Program-made: the position numbers and the translations under genes
Assembly: GCF_014651035.1 (NCBI RefSeq)
Contig: NZ_BMWC01000005.1
Coordinates: 434,001-498,000, forward strand
Length of the DNA: 64,000 nucleotides
Direction of reading: 5' to 3'
Source of the DNA: Streptomyces lomondensis
Lineage (GTDB): Bacteria; Actinomycetota; Actinomycetes; Streptomycetales; Streptomycetaceae
In this document: one piece after another, positions 1-9,062 of the stretch
Position numbering within the stretch: the stretch's first letter is position 1
Layout of the letters: the number at the start of each line of letters is the position of its first letter
The notes under the pieces: generated by a model
Database searches by the model: none
Seen by the model: only the letters and a program-made list of their open reading frames with translations
Told to the model about the DNA's origin: nothing

Positions 1-282
1 GGCCCGCAGGTCGAGCACGTCCCGGTGCCCGCCCAGCCGCTCGGCGTTCCGCAGCAGCTCCAGGGCACCGCTCAGGTCACCGGAGCGTGCCAGCTCCCGG
101 GCCCGCGACACCAGCAGCACGACGTCGAGTTCGTCCAGGGGCCGGGCGGTGCCCGGGTCGGGCGGGGCCGGGTCCGGTGAGGCGTCCGCGCCGAGTCCGG
201 CACGGGCGGGAGGCCCCTCGGCGCCCGGCCCTTCGCGAGACGGCGTGCCGCCGGCCGGTTCGTCCCTGTCCGTCACCCGCAT
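1..282 (-). CDS. TPR-like protein, 3' end outside the window
   Basis: Only the first 94 residues are present; the frame is open to base 1. The start ATG (282) follows a strong GGAGGGGAGG ribosome site. The first 45 residues are Pro/Gly/Ala-rich and probably disordered. From about residue 48 an amphipathic helix pair appears (ARELARSGDLSGALELL), with the A/L spacing typical of a tetratricopeptide helix hairpin. It is the last visible gene of a minus-strand operon, 26 bases after the Hsp70 gene, so it may help assemble or recruit substrates for that chaperone. The TPR call rests on one visible repeat and is tentative. Confidence 0.55.
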   Translation of the reverse strand, partial: MRVTDRDEPAGGTPSREGPGAEGPPARAGLGADASPDPAPPDPGTARPLDELDVVLLVSRARELARSGDLSGALELLRNAERLGGHRDVLDLRA

Positions 283-308
283 GTCGCCTCCCCTCCGGCC
301 CGGCCCTC

Positions 309-2813
309 TCACCGGCTCTCCTGGACCCCGCCGATCCGCCTCTCCTCGGAGACCCCCGGCGGGAGCAGGCGGCGCAGGCGCTGGTTGACGGCGGACAGGG
401 CCGTGCGGTCGCCCGCGGCGACGGCCCGGCGGCCGTCGGCGATCGCGGCGTCCGCCTGGGCGCGGGAGGTCATCTCGTCGCGCAGTTCGACCAGGGAGTG
501 GAAGACGAGGAAGTCCCACTGGTCGCTGCGGCGGAGCAGGTCGACCTGGAAGTCGCGCACCCGGTCGGCGAGGCGGCGCAGACCGGCCGGGGTGCCGTCC
601 TCGCCGGCGCTGGTCGCGCGGGTGCGGAGGTTCTCCAGTTCGCGGCGCTCGGCCGGCCCGCCGCCGACCTGTTCGATGAGGTCCTCGCAGCTGTTGAGGA
701 GATCCCACAGCTCGTGCTGGAGGCCGGGGATGTCGATGGCCTCCTCGACGTCGTCGAGCTGGGCCTCCAGGTCACGGATGCGCCGGTCGCTGGTGCCGGC
801 CGCTCCCGTGTCGACGGCCGCCGCGTCGACCTCCTTGCGCAGGTGCGTCAGTGCCTTCTGGTCGGACATCTCGTCGAGCTGGGACAGGGCCTGCTCGGAG
901 TGGACGTCCTCCGCGCGTTCGCGCAGCGCCTGGGCGCGCTGCTCCAGGTCGTGCAGCCGGTCGGCGAGTTCGTCGTGCGTGGGCGCCACCAGCTGGGAGC
1001 GGTCGATGGTCGCCTCGAACTGCGCGTCGGCGACGGGGATGTCCGCGGTGACGGTGACTTCCCGGTTGGTGGCGTTGATCTCGAAGGTCACCTCGACGGG
1101 CGTCTGCGCCGGCAGGTCGAAGCGGACGTCCCGGGGCCGGATCTCCAGCAGGCCGACCCGGGTGTTGCGGTCGGCGCGCCGGCGTTCGCCCTCCAGCAGC
1201 GGGATGCGGATGACGGCGTCCGGCTGGGAGCGGCGCAGCGGGATGGACGTCTCGAACGTCTTGGTGATCGAGGTCGGCAGGGCGGTGCCCTTGCGCAGCA
1301 TCGGCGCGAAGGAGCCGTCGGCCTTGCCGATGCCGAGCGTGCTGGTGAGCACGGCGTCGCCGGGCAGGACCTGGGCGTGTGTGATCGACAGGGTGTCCGG
1401 GGCGAGCGTCTGCCGGGTGCCGGAGTCGTCGGAGAGTTCCACGGTGAACCGGGACCGGGTGCCGGAGTCGATGGTCACCTCGGTGTAGAAGGCGCCGTCG
1501 GGGGTGAGGGTGGTGCGCGGCCCGCGGAAGGGCGGGCGGCCTTCGGGGTTGGTGAGGGTGACGGTGTACCGGGTCCAGTCGGGGACGGCGGTGCCGCCGG
1601 TGACGCGGCCGGAGACGGGGATGCCGGTGGTCTCCAACGACTGGGGTTCGTAGTGGAGTTCCACGGTGAACTCGCCCGGCGCCGCCGTGCGCGGCCTGCT
1701 CGGCGTGCGGACGGTGCGGGCGAAGACGGCGGCGCCGCGCGCGACCACCGTGGTGGGGTCCTGGGTGTGGTCGAGCTGGATGCCCAGGCCCTCGACGGGA
1801 TCGGACAGCAGCTCGCGCAGCCCCGGGGCGAGCGTCGCGCCGCCGACGAGCAGCAGCCGGTCGATGTGGTCGGGCCGCAGCGAGCTGTCGGCGAGCGCGT
1901 CCCGGCACAGCTTGATCGCACGGGCGTAGAAGGGCTGCGCGAGGTCGTCGAGGGCGCCCCGGGTGAGGGTGTACTCGAAGGGCGCCGTACCGCCGTCGCC
2001 GTCGGAGAGGTCGAGGACGATGTCGTAGGAGCCGCGCCGGGACAGCTCGATCTTGGCGTCCTCGGCGGCCAGTTTGAGCTTGGCGAAGTTGGCCCGCCAC
2101 CGGCTGTCGCGCCGGGCGAAGCCGGGCAGCCCGAGGTCGCGCCGGACGGCGGGCACGAGCAGGTCCTCGACGATCGCCCAGTCGATGAGCTTGCCGCCCA
2201 GGCGCGGGTCGCCGGCGTGCTGGAGCAGTTGCAGCTCGCCGTCGCGCTTGCTCATCACGGCCGCGTCGAAGGTGCCGCCACCCAGGTCGAACACCATCCA
2301 GTGGGTGGACTCGGAGGCGTCCTGCACGCCGTAGGCGAAGGCCGCCGCGGTCGGCTCCTGGACCAGCGGGCAGTGCTCACCCAGCCCGGCGAGGGCCGCG
2401 GCGGCGGACGTGGCGCTGTTCTGGTGCAGCGCGAAGGAGGCCGGGACGGTGATCACCGCCGCCTCCGGCGGGCTGCCGGTGTCGTGCGCCGCGTCCTGGC
2501 GCAGGGACTTGAGGACCTCGGCGGAGAGCTCCTCGGGGGTGAGGGACACCTTCGCGCGGGCGAAGTGCCGCCGGAAGTCCGCCACGCCCATCTCCAGCTT
2601 GAACTCGGCGTGGGCGTCGTCGGGCTGGGTGTCGGTGCGCTCCCGGGCGCGGCGGCCCACGTGGATCACGTCCGGCTTGGGCATCCACACGGCGGACGGG
2701 GTGTAGTCCCAGCCGTCGTTGTTCTTGATGACGCGCACGCCGTCGTCGTCCGCCACGGCGATGGCGCTGTTGGTGGTGCCGAGGTCGATGCCGAAGTCGA
2801 TGGTCTCGCGCAT
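309..2813 (-). CDS. Hsp70-family chaperone with coiled-coil tail
   Basis: This 834-residue protein has a complete Hsp70 ATPase domain: phosphate-1 motif DLGTTNS (residues 10-16), phosphate-2 motif FDLGGGTFD (about 175-183) and adenosine motif LLLVGGATLAPGL (about 320-332). Beyond about residue 380 it departs from DnaK. A beta-rich region without an obvious canonical substrate-binding domain is followed from about 630 by a long charged, heptad-like helical segment rich in E, R, L and A. DnaK is usually near 620 residues, so about 200 are extra. An AAGGAGA ribosome site precedes the ATG. It lies 21 bases after a GrpE-like gene in an operon led by a protein kinase, which suggests a dedicated rather than general chaperone. 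Confidence 0.9.
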   Translation of the reverse strand: MRETIDFGIDLGTTNSAIAVADDDGVRVIKNNDGWDYTPSAVWMPKPDVIHVGRRARERTDTQPDDAHAEFKLEMGVADFRRHFARAKVSLTPEELSAEVLKSLRQDAAHDTGSPPEAAVITVPASFALHQNSATSAAAALAGLGEHCPLVQEPTAAAFAYGVQDASESTHWMVFDLGGGTFDAAVMSKRDGELQLLQHAGDPRLGGKLIDWAIVEDLLVPAVRRDLGLPGFARRDSRWRANFAKLKLAAEDAKIELSRRGSYDIVLDLSDGDGGTAPFEYTLTRGALDDLAQPFYARAIKLCRDALADSSLRPDHIDRLLLVGGATLAPGLRELLSDPVEGLGIQLDHTQDPTTVVARGAAVFARTVRTPSRPRTAAPGEFTVELHYEPQSLETTGIPVSGRVTGGTAVPDWTRYTVTLTNPEGRPPFRGPRTTLTPDGAFYTEVTIDSGTRSRFTVELSDDSGTRQTLAPDTLSITHAQVLPGDAVLTSTLGIGKADGSFAPMLRKGTALPTSITKTFETSIPLRRSQPDAVIRIPLLEGERRRADRNTRVGLLEIRPRDVRFDLPAQTPVEVTFEINATNREVTVTADIPVADAQFEATIDRSQLVAPTHDELADRLHDLEQRAQALRERAEDVHSEQALSQLDEMSDQKALTHLRKEVDAAAVDTGAAGTSDRRIRDLEAQLDDVEEAIDIPGLQHELWDLLNSCEDLIEQVGGGPAERRELENLRTRATSAGEDGTPAGLRRLADRVRDFQVDLLRRSDQWDFLVFHSLVELRDEMTSRAQADAAIADGRRAVAAGDRTALSAVNQRLRRLLPPGVSEERRIGGVQESR

Positions 2814-2834
2814 TGCGGTCGTCTCCTTGGTCGT

Positions 2835-3386
2835 TCAGGTGCCGTGGGTGGCGCCGGGTGCGGGCCGGCCGACGACGACCTGCCCCATCTGGATCCGCTC
2901 GCCGCGGTAGTAGACGCTGGGCCGGAGGGTCTCCAGCACCACCTCGCGGGTCAGGCCCGGCTCGTCCTGGAAGGCGAGGACTTCGAGGGACTGGCCCGGG
3001 TCGAAGGGGTCGCCGTCGTGCTCCTGGATCTCCAGGCCGCCGTCGGCGAGTGCCTGCCGGCCGGTCTGGAGGTAGCGGCGCACCTGCCTGAGGTCCGCGG
3101 CCGGCAGGTCGCCGGCGCGCTGGTTCAGCTTGCGCTGGGCGCGCCACAGGCCGGTGGCGGCGGCGAGCAGCGTGCTGGCGTCGGCCCCTTGAGCGCCGTC
3201 CGCGGCGGGCTCTTCGGTCGTGGCGGCCGTGGCGGTCCTGACGTCGTCGAGGACGGCCGTGACCCAGGCGGCCTGCCCGGTGTCCAGGAACGGCGGCGGG
3301 ACGCGGAACTCGGGCGGGTGCCGCAGCTGGCCGAGCGAGGCGCGCACCCGGCCGGTCCTGTCGCCCCGGCGGGAATGGAAGCTCAT
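2835..3386 (-). CDS. GrpE-like nucleotide exchange factor
   Basis: A 183-residue protein whose ATG overlaps the stop of the upstream gene in an ATGA, implying translational coupling. The middle is helical and charged (about residues 75-125). The C-terminal third (FDPGQSLEVLAF then VVLETLRPSVYYRGERI and QVVVGRP) has the sequence order of the GrpE beta-wing that touches the Hsp70 nucleotide cleft. The N-terminal 70 residues are not GrpE-like. Its place directly before an Hsp70 gene supports a role in ADP release from that partner. General GrpE genes sit with dnaK and dnaJ; this is a divergent paralogue. The assignment rests on motif order and context, not on a database match. Confidence 0.6.
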   Translation of the reverse strand: MSFHSRRGDRTGRVRASLGQLRHPPEFRVPPPFLDTGQAAWVTAVLDDVRTATAATTEEPAADGAQGADASTLLAAATGLWRAQRKLNQRAGDLPAADLRQVRRYLQTGRQALADGGLEIQEHDGDPFDPGQSLEVLAFQDEPGLTREVVLETLRPSVYYRGERIQMGQVVVGRPAPGATHGT

Positions 3387-4651
3387 CTTGTTCTCCGTCC
3401 GCTGCGTACGCCGTCCGCCAGCCACGCCAGAAACCGCACGAGGGAGCCGACGACACCGAGGACAGCGACTCCGGTGAAGAGCACGGGGAGGAAGCCGAAG
3501 GCCCCGATCAGATAGGAGAGCGCGCCGCCGATGAACACGAGCACCAGGAGGAACGCCCGCCAAGGGAACGGCGTGGCCCGCCCGGGGCGGCGGCCGGTGC
3601 CCGTGAGGTGGTCGTAGATGGTCTCCCAGTTCTCCTTCAGGCCCTGCGAGTCGCGGTCCGGGCCGATCTCGTACGCCTTCTCCGCGAGCCAGATCATCTC
3701 CTCGCGCCGCGAGGCGCTCGGCGGGCGGTACACGGAGACGCCGAGGAGTTCCACCGCGAGGTTGTTCAGCCCGACGGCGACGACATGGGCGATCTCGTCG
3801 TACCGCCAGTCGGAGACGAACGGCCTGAGCGGGGCCAGGTCCTCGAAGCCGGGCACGACCCGGTCGCGCAGGAGCAGGAACGCCTCGCGGTACCGGCCGG
3901 CTTCGCGCTCCCGTTCCGCGGCCAGCAGGTCGCCGTGGATCTTCTCGTACGCGTCCTCCACCGCGCGCTCGAACAGCTCGGAGAACAGGCCCGTGAAGGG
4001 CGGGAAGGCGGTCCAGGCCGAGCAGACCGTCGTCAGCCTGGCCGCGGCGGCCGGGTCGGCGAAGAGCTGCGGGAAGGGGGAGACGAGCAGCTTCGGCAGC
4101 CCGGCCAGGAGGTCGTCGGCCGCGTCCTCGTCGAGCCGGGGGTCGCCGAGCGCCCGGATGCGGTGCCGCACGTGCTGCCGCAGCGCCCCGTCCGCCACCA
4201 GGTGGCCCCAGGCGGACACCGCGTGCTCCCACAGGGACGCCCGCTGATCGACGGGCAGCTCCACGTCCCCGGTCTCCGCTCGCAGGGCCCTGGCGTGCAA
4301 CACGACGGCGGAGTCGTGCAGTTCGTGCACGTCCGCGGAGCAGCCGCAGCCGGAGTCCGGGGAGCCCCACAGCCACACCAACTCGTCGACCATGCGCCGG
4401 CGCGGGTCCTGGAGGCCCTCGAAGGCGGCCCGGACCTCGTCCTTGCCGTAGCCGCCGGCCGGGGCCACGTCCCGGGCTCCGGGCCAGCGGTCCTCGACGG
4501 CCAGCCGCGCCTCCAGCTTCTGCCGGTGCCGCCGCACGGCCGGCCCGCTTGCGTGGGTGGGCAGGCCGGTGACGGCGAAGACGTTCCTGCGGTAGAGCTG
4601 TGGGCCCGCCAGTTCCTCGAAGCGGTCGAACTCCCGCACCGGCGTGGTCAC
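3383..4651 (-). CDS. J-protein-like membrane protein of the Hsp70 operon
   Basis: 422 residues from a GTG that overlaps the kinase stop (GTGA). The N-terminus (YRRNVFAVTGLPTHASGP, then GKDEVRAAFEGLQDPRRRM) resembles the helix order of a J-domain, where a helix ending in a basic run is followed by LxDPxRR, but I do not see the HPD tripeptide needed to stimulate Hsp70. The central part is helical. Two strongly hydrophobic segments near residues 365-405 (FLLVLVFIGGALSYLIGAFGF and VLFTGVAVLGVVGSLVRFL) predict a C-terminal membrane hairpin. Family recognition is weak; the J-like role is inferred from fold-like pattern plus location between kinase, GrpE-like and Hsp70 genes. Confidence 0.55.
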   Translation of the reverse strand: MTTPVREFDRFEELAGPQLYRRNVFAVTGLPTHASGPAVRRHRQKLEARLAVEDRWPGARDVAPAGGYGKDEVRAAFEGLQDPRRRMVDELVWLWGSPDSGCGCSADVHELHDSAVVLHARALRAETGDVELPVDQRASLWEHAVSAWGHLVADGALRQHVRHRIRALGDPRLDEDAADDLLAGLPKLLVSPFPQLFADPAAAARLTTVCSAWTAFPPFTGLFSELFERAVEDAYEKIHGDLLAAEREREAGRYREAFLLLRDRVVPGFEDLAPLRPFVSDWRYDEIAHVVAVGLNNLAVELLGVSVYRPPSASRREEMIWLAEKAYEIGPDRDSQGLKENWETIYDHLTGTGRRPGRATPFPWRAFLLVLVFIGGALSYLIGAFGFLPVLFTGVAVLGVVGSLVRFLAWLADGVRSGRRTR

Positions 4652-5757
4652 ATGATCACCCCCCGGCGCCAGGTCATGAGCCGTGTCAGATGTCTTTCGC
4701 GCAAGCGCGGATAGCGGCTGATGGTCTCCTCCAGCAGGTCGGCGGCCTCGCCGAGCTTCCCGGGCACCCGGGAGAGCGCGGTGGCCTCGCGCACCAGCGC
4801 GTCGGCGGACTCGGCCGGCTCGGCCGCGGCCGCGGTCCCGGGGCCGGGCGCCGGGCGCAGGCCGGTGGCGCGGTCGGCGACCGCGCGGGCCGTGGCGGGC
4901 CGCTCGGCCGGGTCGATCCGCAGCATGTCGACGACCAGCCGGTCCAGCTCGGGGCCCACGTCGTCGTTGAAGGCGCGGGGCGGCTGGAGCGGCCGGGTGA
5001 ACCGCTCCAGGGAGAAGGACTGCACCGGGTCGCCGCCGTCGTACGGGAAGTGCCCGGTGAGCAGGAAGTAGACGATGGTGCCGAGGGCCCAGACGTCCCC
5101 GGGGCAGCCGTAGCCCTTGCCGCGGCGCAGCACCTCGGGCGGCATGTAGGCGACGGTGCCCTGGGCGCTGGCCGCCATGGTGCCGGGGTCGGTCTCCTTG
5201 GCGAGGCCGAAGTCGCTCACCTTCACCCGCAGCCCGGTCTCGTCGTACCCGACGAGCACGTTGGCGAGGGACAGGTCGCGGTGGACGATGGGATGCGGGC
5301 GTTCATGGGCGACGGCGAGCCCCTCGGCGGCCTGCCGCAGTACGGCGGTCACCTCGCCGACGGGCACCACGCCCGCGTGGGAGTCCATCAGCCGCTCCAG
5401 GCTGCCGCCCGCCACGTACTCCATGGTGATGTAGCCGCGCACGCCCTCGGAGGTCTGCACGGTGCCGGCGTCGAACACCCGGATGATGTTGGGGTGCCCC
5501 AGGGTGGACAGGATCCGGGCCTCGTCGAGCATCCGGGACGTCGCCTCCAGCGAGGCCACGTGCTTGAACAGCTTCAGCGCCTGCCAGCCGAGGATGTGGT
5601 GCCGTACCCGGTACACCTCGGCGAAGGCGCCCTCCCCCAGCCGGCGGTCCACGACGAGTGCCGAGTTGATCCTCTGGCCCTGCCGGAGCAGGGCGCTGCC
5701 CCGGCCCGTCGCCGTGTCCCGTGTGCCGTCGCGCACGTGCTCACGCACCTCCCCCAC
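4648..5757 (-). CDS. Serine/threonine protein kinase leading the chaperone operon
   Basis: 369 residues, GTG start. Eukaryotic-type kinase features: glycine loop GEGAFAEVY (41-49), ATP-binding lysine in QALKLFK (Lys62), helix-C glutamate near 79, catalytic HRD (159-161), metal-binding DFG (182-184) and activation-segment end YMPPE. The catalytic loop reads HRDLSLANV, so the usual lysine two residues after the Asp is Ser, a change seen in some bacterial kinases. No transmembrane segment follows the kinase domain; the C-terminus (about 290-369) is a short helical tail, so the enzyme should be cytosolic. It is the first gene of a five-gene operon and overlaps the next gene by 4 bases, making the chaperone proteins plausible phosphorylation targets. 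Confidence 0.9.
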   Translation of the reverse strand: MGEVREHVRDGTRDTATGRGSALLRQGQRINSALVVDRRLGEGAFAEVYRVRHHILGWQALKLFKHVASLEATSRMLDEARILSTLGHPNIIRVFDAGTVQTSEGVRGYITMEYVAGGSLERLMDSHAGVVPVGEVTAVLRQAAEGLAVAHERPHPIVHRDLSLANVLVGYDETGLRVKVSDFGLAKETDPGTMAASAQGTVAYMPPEVLRRGKGYGCPGDVWALGTIVYFLLTGHFPYDGGDPVQSFSLERFTRPLQPPRAFNDDVGPELDRLVVDMLRIDPAERPATARAVADRATGLRPAPGPGTAAAAEPAESADALVREATALSRVPGKLGEAADLLEETISRYPRLRERHLTRLMTWRRGVIM

Positions 5758-5971
5758 CGGTGAAACCGTTCGAGCCGTCGCCGGTCCGCCCCGCCTGTCC
5801 CACCCGGGGCGGTGCGGGCCGCCATGCTAGGAAGCCCCCGCCGGGACCGGTCCCGACGAGCGGGGCCGTGATCCCGCTCACTCCCGGCCGGGGCCGGGCC
5901 AGGTCCGGCGGTTATGGTGACCAGGGCGCATCAAGGCGCCCAAGTACGGACAAGGCGGCGGAGGGTACACA

Positions 5972-7420
5972 GTGTCGGACCAGGGGCGACTCGTCGCCGG
6001 GCGCTATCGGCTCGCCGAGCGGATCGGCCGGGGCGGTATGGGCACGGTGTGGTGCGCCGACGACGAGGTACTGGGCCGCCGGGTCGCCCTCAAGCAGCTG
6101 CACGAACACCCGCACCTCTCCCCCGACGAGCTGGCCACGCTCTACGAGCGCATGCGCCGGGAGGCCCGCAGCGCCGCCCGCGTCACGCACCCCGGCGTGA
6201 TCGTCGTGCACGACGTCGTGGAGGACGAGGGCCGCCCCTGCGTGGTCATGGAGTACGTCCCCGGCCACACGCTCGGCGACCTCCTCCAGGACGGCCGCAC
6301 CCTGCCGCCCGAGGAGGCGGCCCGGATCGGCCTGGCCATGGTGTCCGCCCTGCGGGCCGCGCACGCCGCCGGTGTCCTGCACCGCGACGTCAAGCCCGCC
6401 AACGTGCTCCTCGGGGCGGGCGACCGGGTCGTCCTCACCGACTTCGGCATCGCGATGACGGCCGGTTCGTCGTCCCTGACCAGGACGGGCGAGATGGTCG
6501 GCTCCATCGACTACATGGCCCCGGAGCGGCTCAGGGGCCTCGCCTCCGGCCCGCCGTCCGACCTGTGGGCCCTGGGCGCGACGCTGTACCAGGCGGTGGA
6601 GGGCCGCCCTCCGTTTCGCCGAGCGACGGCGATGGAAACGGCATACGCCATCGCCACGGACCCCTTGGATCCCCCACGCCGAGCGGGCCCGCTGGGCCCA
6701 CTCATAGAGGCTCTCCTGGCCAGGACCCCAGAGGCCCGCCCCTCAGCGGAGGAAACAGAACACTCCCTGCGGGCGGTTGTGCACGCCCTAAAGGGGCGCG
6801 GGGCTGTGCTCGATATGCGGCTGCCGCCGCGTGGGCGCGACCAGCCCCACACAACCCGCACCCGAAAGCCCCACAAACGCCGCATCGCCACCATCGCCGT
6901 AACGACAGCCGCCCTGGCCACAGTCGCCACGCTCTACGGAACACACAACCGCACCACCCCCACCCCCTCCCCCACCCCCCTGGCCAAGGGCTACCACCTC
7001 GTCCACGAGAAGAAGCTCGGCGTCTCCTTCCCCGTCCCCGACGGCTGGAAAGCCCACAACCGCACAGCCGAACAGGTCGTCTACACCGCCCCCTCCGGCC
7101 TCGCCGGCATCACCATCGGCACGGTCGCCCCGGCGGGCTCGAACCCCACCGACCACTTCACCGACATCGAGGCGAACACCAAGGTCAACTACCCGACCTA
7201 CCGCCGGCTCCGCATGGAGCGGACGACGTTCCGCGACCAGCCCGCCGCCGTCTGGGAGTTCACCTTCCAGGGCCGGGCCCGCCCGTTCCGCGCCATCGAC
7301 CTCGGCTACGGCCGTGAGGGCGGCCGCGAGTACGACATCTACCTCTCCGCGCCCGAGGCCGAGTGGGACACCTACCGCCCCGTCTTCGACGAGGTAAGGG
7401 ACGGCTTCAGGACGGACTGA
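5972..7420 (+). CDS. Membrane-anchored serine/threonine protein kinase
   Basis: 482 residues, GTG start after a GGCGGCGGAGGG ribosome site. Kinase motifs are intact: GRGGMGTVW (19-27), Lys41, HRDVKPANVLL (137-147), DFGIA (157-161) and MAPERL. A low-complexity linker (about 270-303) leads to a single transmembrane helix (about 305-323), then a Thr/Pro spacer and a roughly 140-residue extracellular domain (FPVPDGWKAHNR, ITIGTVAP) that is not PASTA. Serines and threonines in SSSLTRTGEM are likely autophosphorylation sites. It is transcribed divergently from the chaperone-operon kinase across 214 bases. The linker coincides with a dispersed repeat (separate entry). The ligand of the outer domain is unknown. 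Confidence 0.93.
   Translation: MSDQGRLVAGRYRLAERIGRGGMGTVWCADDEVLGRRVALKQLHEHPHLSPDELATLYERMRREARSAARVTHPGVIVVHDVVEDEGRPCVVMEYVPGHTLGDLLQDGRTLPPEEAARIGLAMVSALRAAHAAGVLHRDVKPANVLLGAGDRVVLTDFGIAMTAGSSSLTRTGEMVGSIDYMAPERLRGLASGPPSDLWALGATLYQAVEGRPPFRRATAMETAYAIATDPLDPPRRAGPLGPLIEALLARTPEARPSAEETEHSLRAVVHALKGRGAVLDMRLPPRGRDQPHTTRTRKPHKRRIATIAVTTAALATVATLYGTHNRTTPTPSPTPLAKGYHLVHEKKLGVSFPVPDGWKAHNRTAEQVVYTAPSGLAGITIGTVAPAGSNPTDHFTDIEANTKVNYPTYRRLRMERTTFRDQPAAVWEFTFQGRARPFRAIDLGYGREGGREYDIYLSAPEAEWDTYRPVFDEVRDGFRTD
6788..6848 (+). repeat. Dispersed Streptomyces repeat inside the kinase linker
   Basis: The segment contains AGGGGCGCGGGGCTGT, GATATGCGGC and CGCGTGGGCGCGACCAGCC. I recall this string as a very common dispersed intergenic repeat of Streptomyces chromosomes. 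Here it is read through in frame and encodes linker residues of about 273-293 of the kinase. The core AGGGGCGCGGGG also occurs at 29009-29021 on the other strand. The recollection of genome-wide abundance cannot be tested in this window. Confidence 0.55.
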
Positions 7421-7595
7421 CAGCCCGCTCCGGCCGACCGGTCCGTGATCGGCTTCACACCTGCGACGGGACAAGGCCCGGGCCTTACAGGGCGTAAAGC
7501 GTCGCAAGAATGGATATGGGCTATACGGCGAAACGCGGAGAGTGTCCGACGTGCCCGGATGCCGGGCGCCGGGGCTTCAGGGGGAGGGAGCGCGC

Positions 7596-9062
7596 ATGGA
7601 CGGCCGGCCCTTGTATCTCGCACCGCGGCTGGAGTCACGGCTGAGGTCGCTCGTCGCGGCGACCGGGACGCTGCACGCGCTCACCGACGCGCTCGGCTCA
7701 CCCGTGCACGTGGTGGTGCCGGACCAGATCGCCGAGAACCTGGAGCGGTTCAGGTCGGTGTACCGCGCGCACCATCTGCCGGGCCAGGTCTTCTACGCCC
7801 ACAAGGCCAACCGGTCCAGCGCGCTGCTGCGCCGCCTCGCCGCGACGGACGCGGGCGTGGACGTCGCGTCACTGGGCGAGCTGCAGCACGCGCTGGGGGC
7901 CGGTTTCACTCCGGACCGGATCACGGCCACGGGGCCGAAGAACCCGGAGTTCCTGTGGCTGGCGGCGCGTACGGGCGTCACGGTCAGCGTCGACTCCGCC
8001 GCTGAGCTGGACCAGCTCGCCGTGCTGGTGCGCAAGCACGCGCTGGCCCCGGTGCGGGTGCTGCTGCGCCTCGCGGGGTTCGAGACGTCGGGGGTGAAGG
8101 TCCTGAGCCGGCGCAGCCGGTTCGGCACGCCCGTACGGGAGTTGGAGCGGCTGCTGGAGGCGGTCGAGCGGCACGGCGACGTGGTCGACCCGACCGGGGT
8201 GGCCTTCCATCTGGACACGACGAGCGTCGCGGAGAAGGCCACCGCCCTCGAAGGGTGCCTGGCGGCCCTGGAATCGTGCCGGAGCCGGGGGCTGCGGCCC
8301 CGGGCCGTGGACGTGGGCGGCGGGTTCGGCGTCAGCTACCTCGCCGAGCGGGAGCAGTGGGACGCGTACACGACCGAGCTCACGGCCGCCGTCCTCGGCC
8401 GGCGCCCGCCGCTGACCTGGGGCGGGCACGGCTACGGCCTGCGCAACGAGTCCGGCACCCTGCGCGGCAGCCTCGGCCTCTACCCCGCCCACCGGTCCGT
8501 CGCCGGCGCGGCCTACCTCGACGAGCTGCTGGCCCAGCCCGCTCCTTCCCTGGGCGGCCGTCCGCTGGCCGCGCTACTGCTGGAGCACCTGTACGACCTG
8601 TACACCGAGCCCGGCCGGGCCCTGCTGGACCAGTGCGGGCTGACGCTGGCGAAGGTGCTGGAGGTCCGCGACCAGGGGCCCGGTGAGGAACTGCTCGTCC
8701 GGCTGGCCGCGAAGGCGGACGACATCGCCCTGGAGGACCACGGCGTGCTGATGGACCCGGTCGTCGTACCCGGCCGCGGAGCCGGGCCCGGCGAGGGGCC
8801 CGTCGCCGTCCACCTCTTCGGCAGCCTGTGCCTGGAGACCGACCTGATCACCCGGCGCACGGTGTTCCTGCCGCGCCGCCCCGTCCCCGGCGACCTGCTG
8901 GCCTTCGCCAACACCGCCGGTTACGCCATGGACTTCCACGCCACCCGCGCCCAGCACCAGCCCGTCGCCCGCAAGGTCGCCGCCTGGCAGGACGGCGAGG
9001 AGTGGCGCTGGTGCCTCGACGACCAGTTCTGGCCGATCACGCCCTCGAGGGGAGCTCAGTGA
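7596..9062 (+). CDS. Y4yA-type PLP-dependent decarboxylase-family enzyme
   Basis: 488 residues from an ATG placed 6 bases after GGGGAGGGAG; a GTG at 7542 lacks such a site. The fold-type III (alanine racemase/diaminopimelate decarboxylase) signature FYAHKANRS supplies the PLP lysine (Lys70), followed by GVDVASLGEL, a glycine-rich VDVGGGFGVSY phosphate loop and YTEPGRALLD near the C-terminal active site. It is somewhat longer than the 420 residues usual for lysA. I recall this grouping as the Y4yA family of uncharacterised PLP enzymes. Its stop overlaps the start of a cysteine-synthase-like gene, so it probably acts in the same small-molecule pathway, not in lysine biosynthesis. Substrate unknown. 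Confidence 0.8.
   Translation: MDGRPLYLAPRLESRLRSLVAATGTLHALTDALGSPVHVVVPDQIAENLERFRSVYRAHHLPGQVFYAHKANRSSALLRRLAATDAGVDVASLGELQHALGAGFTPDRITATGPKNPEFLWLAARTGVTVSVDSAAELDQLAVLVRKHALAPVRVLLRLAGFETSGVKVLSRRSRFGTPVRELERLLEAVERHGDVVDPTGVAFHLDTTSVAEKATALEGCLAALESCRSRGLRPRAVDVGGGFGVSYLAEREQWDAYTTELTAAVLGRRPPLTWGGHGYGLRNESGTLRGSLGLYPAHRSVAGAAYLDELLAQPAPSLGGRPLAALLLEHLYDLYTEPGRALLDQCGLTLAKVLEVRDQGPGEELLVRLAAKADDIALEDHGVLMDPVVVPGRGAGPGEGPVAVHLFGSLCLETDLITRRTVFLPRRPVPGDLLAFANTAGYAMDFHATRAQHQPVARKVAAWQDGEEWRWCLDDQFWPITPSRGAQ

Noticed and set aside
87..3515. 1142-codon plus-strand open frame opposite the Hsp70 operon
   Set aside because: Composition is repetitive Gly/Val/Arg/Glu as in antisense shadows of high-GC genes; the minus strand has clear Hsp70 motifs.
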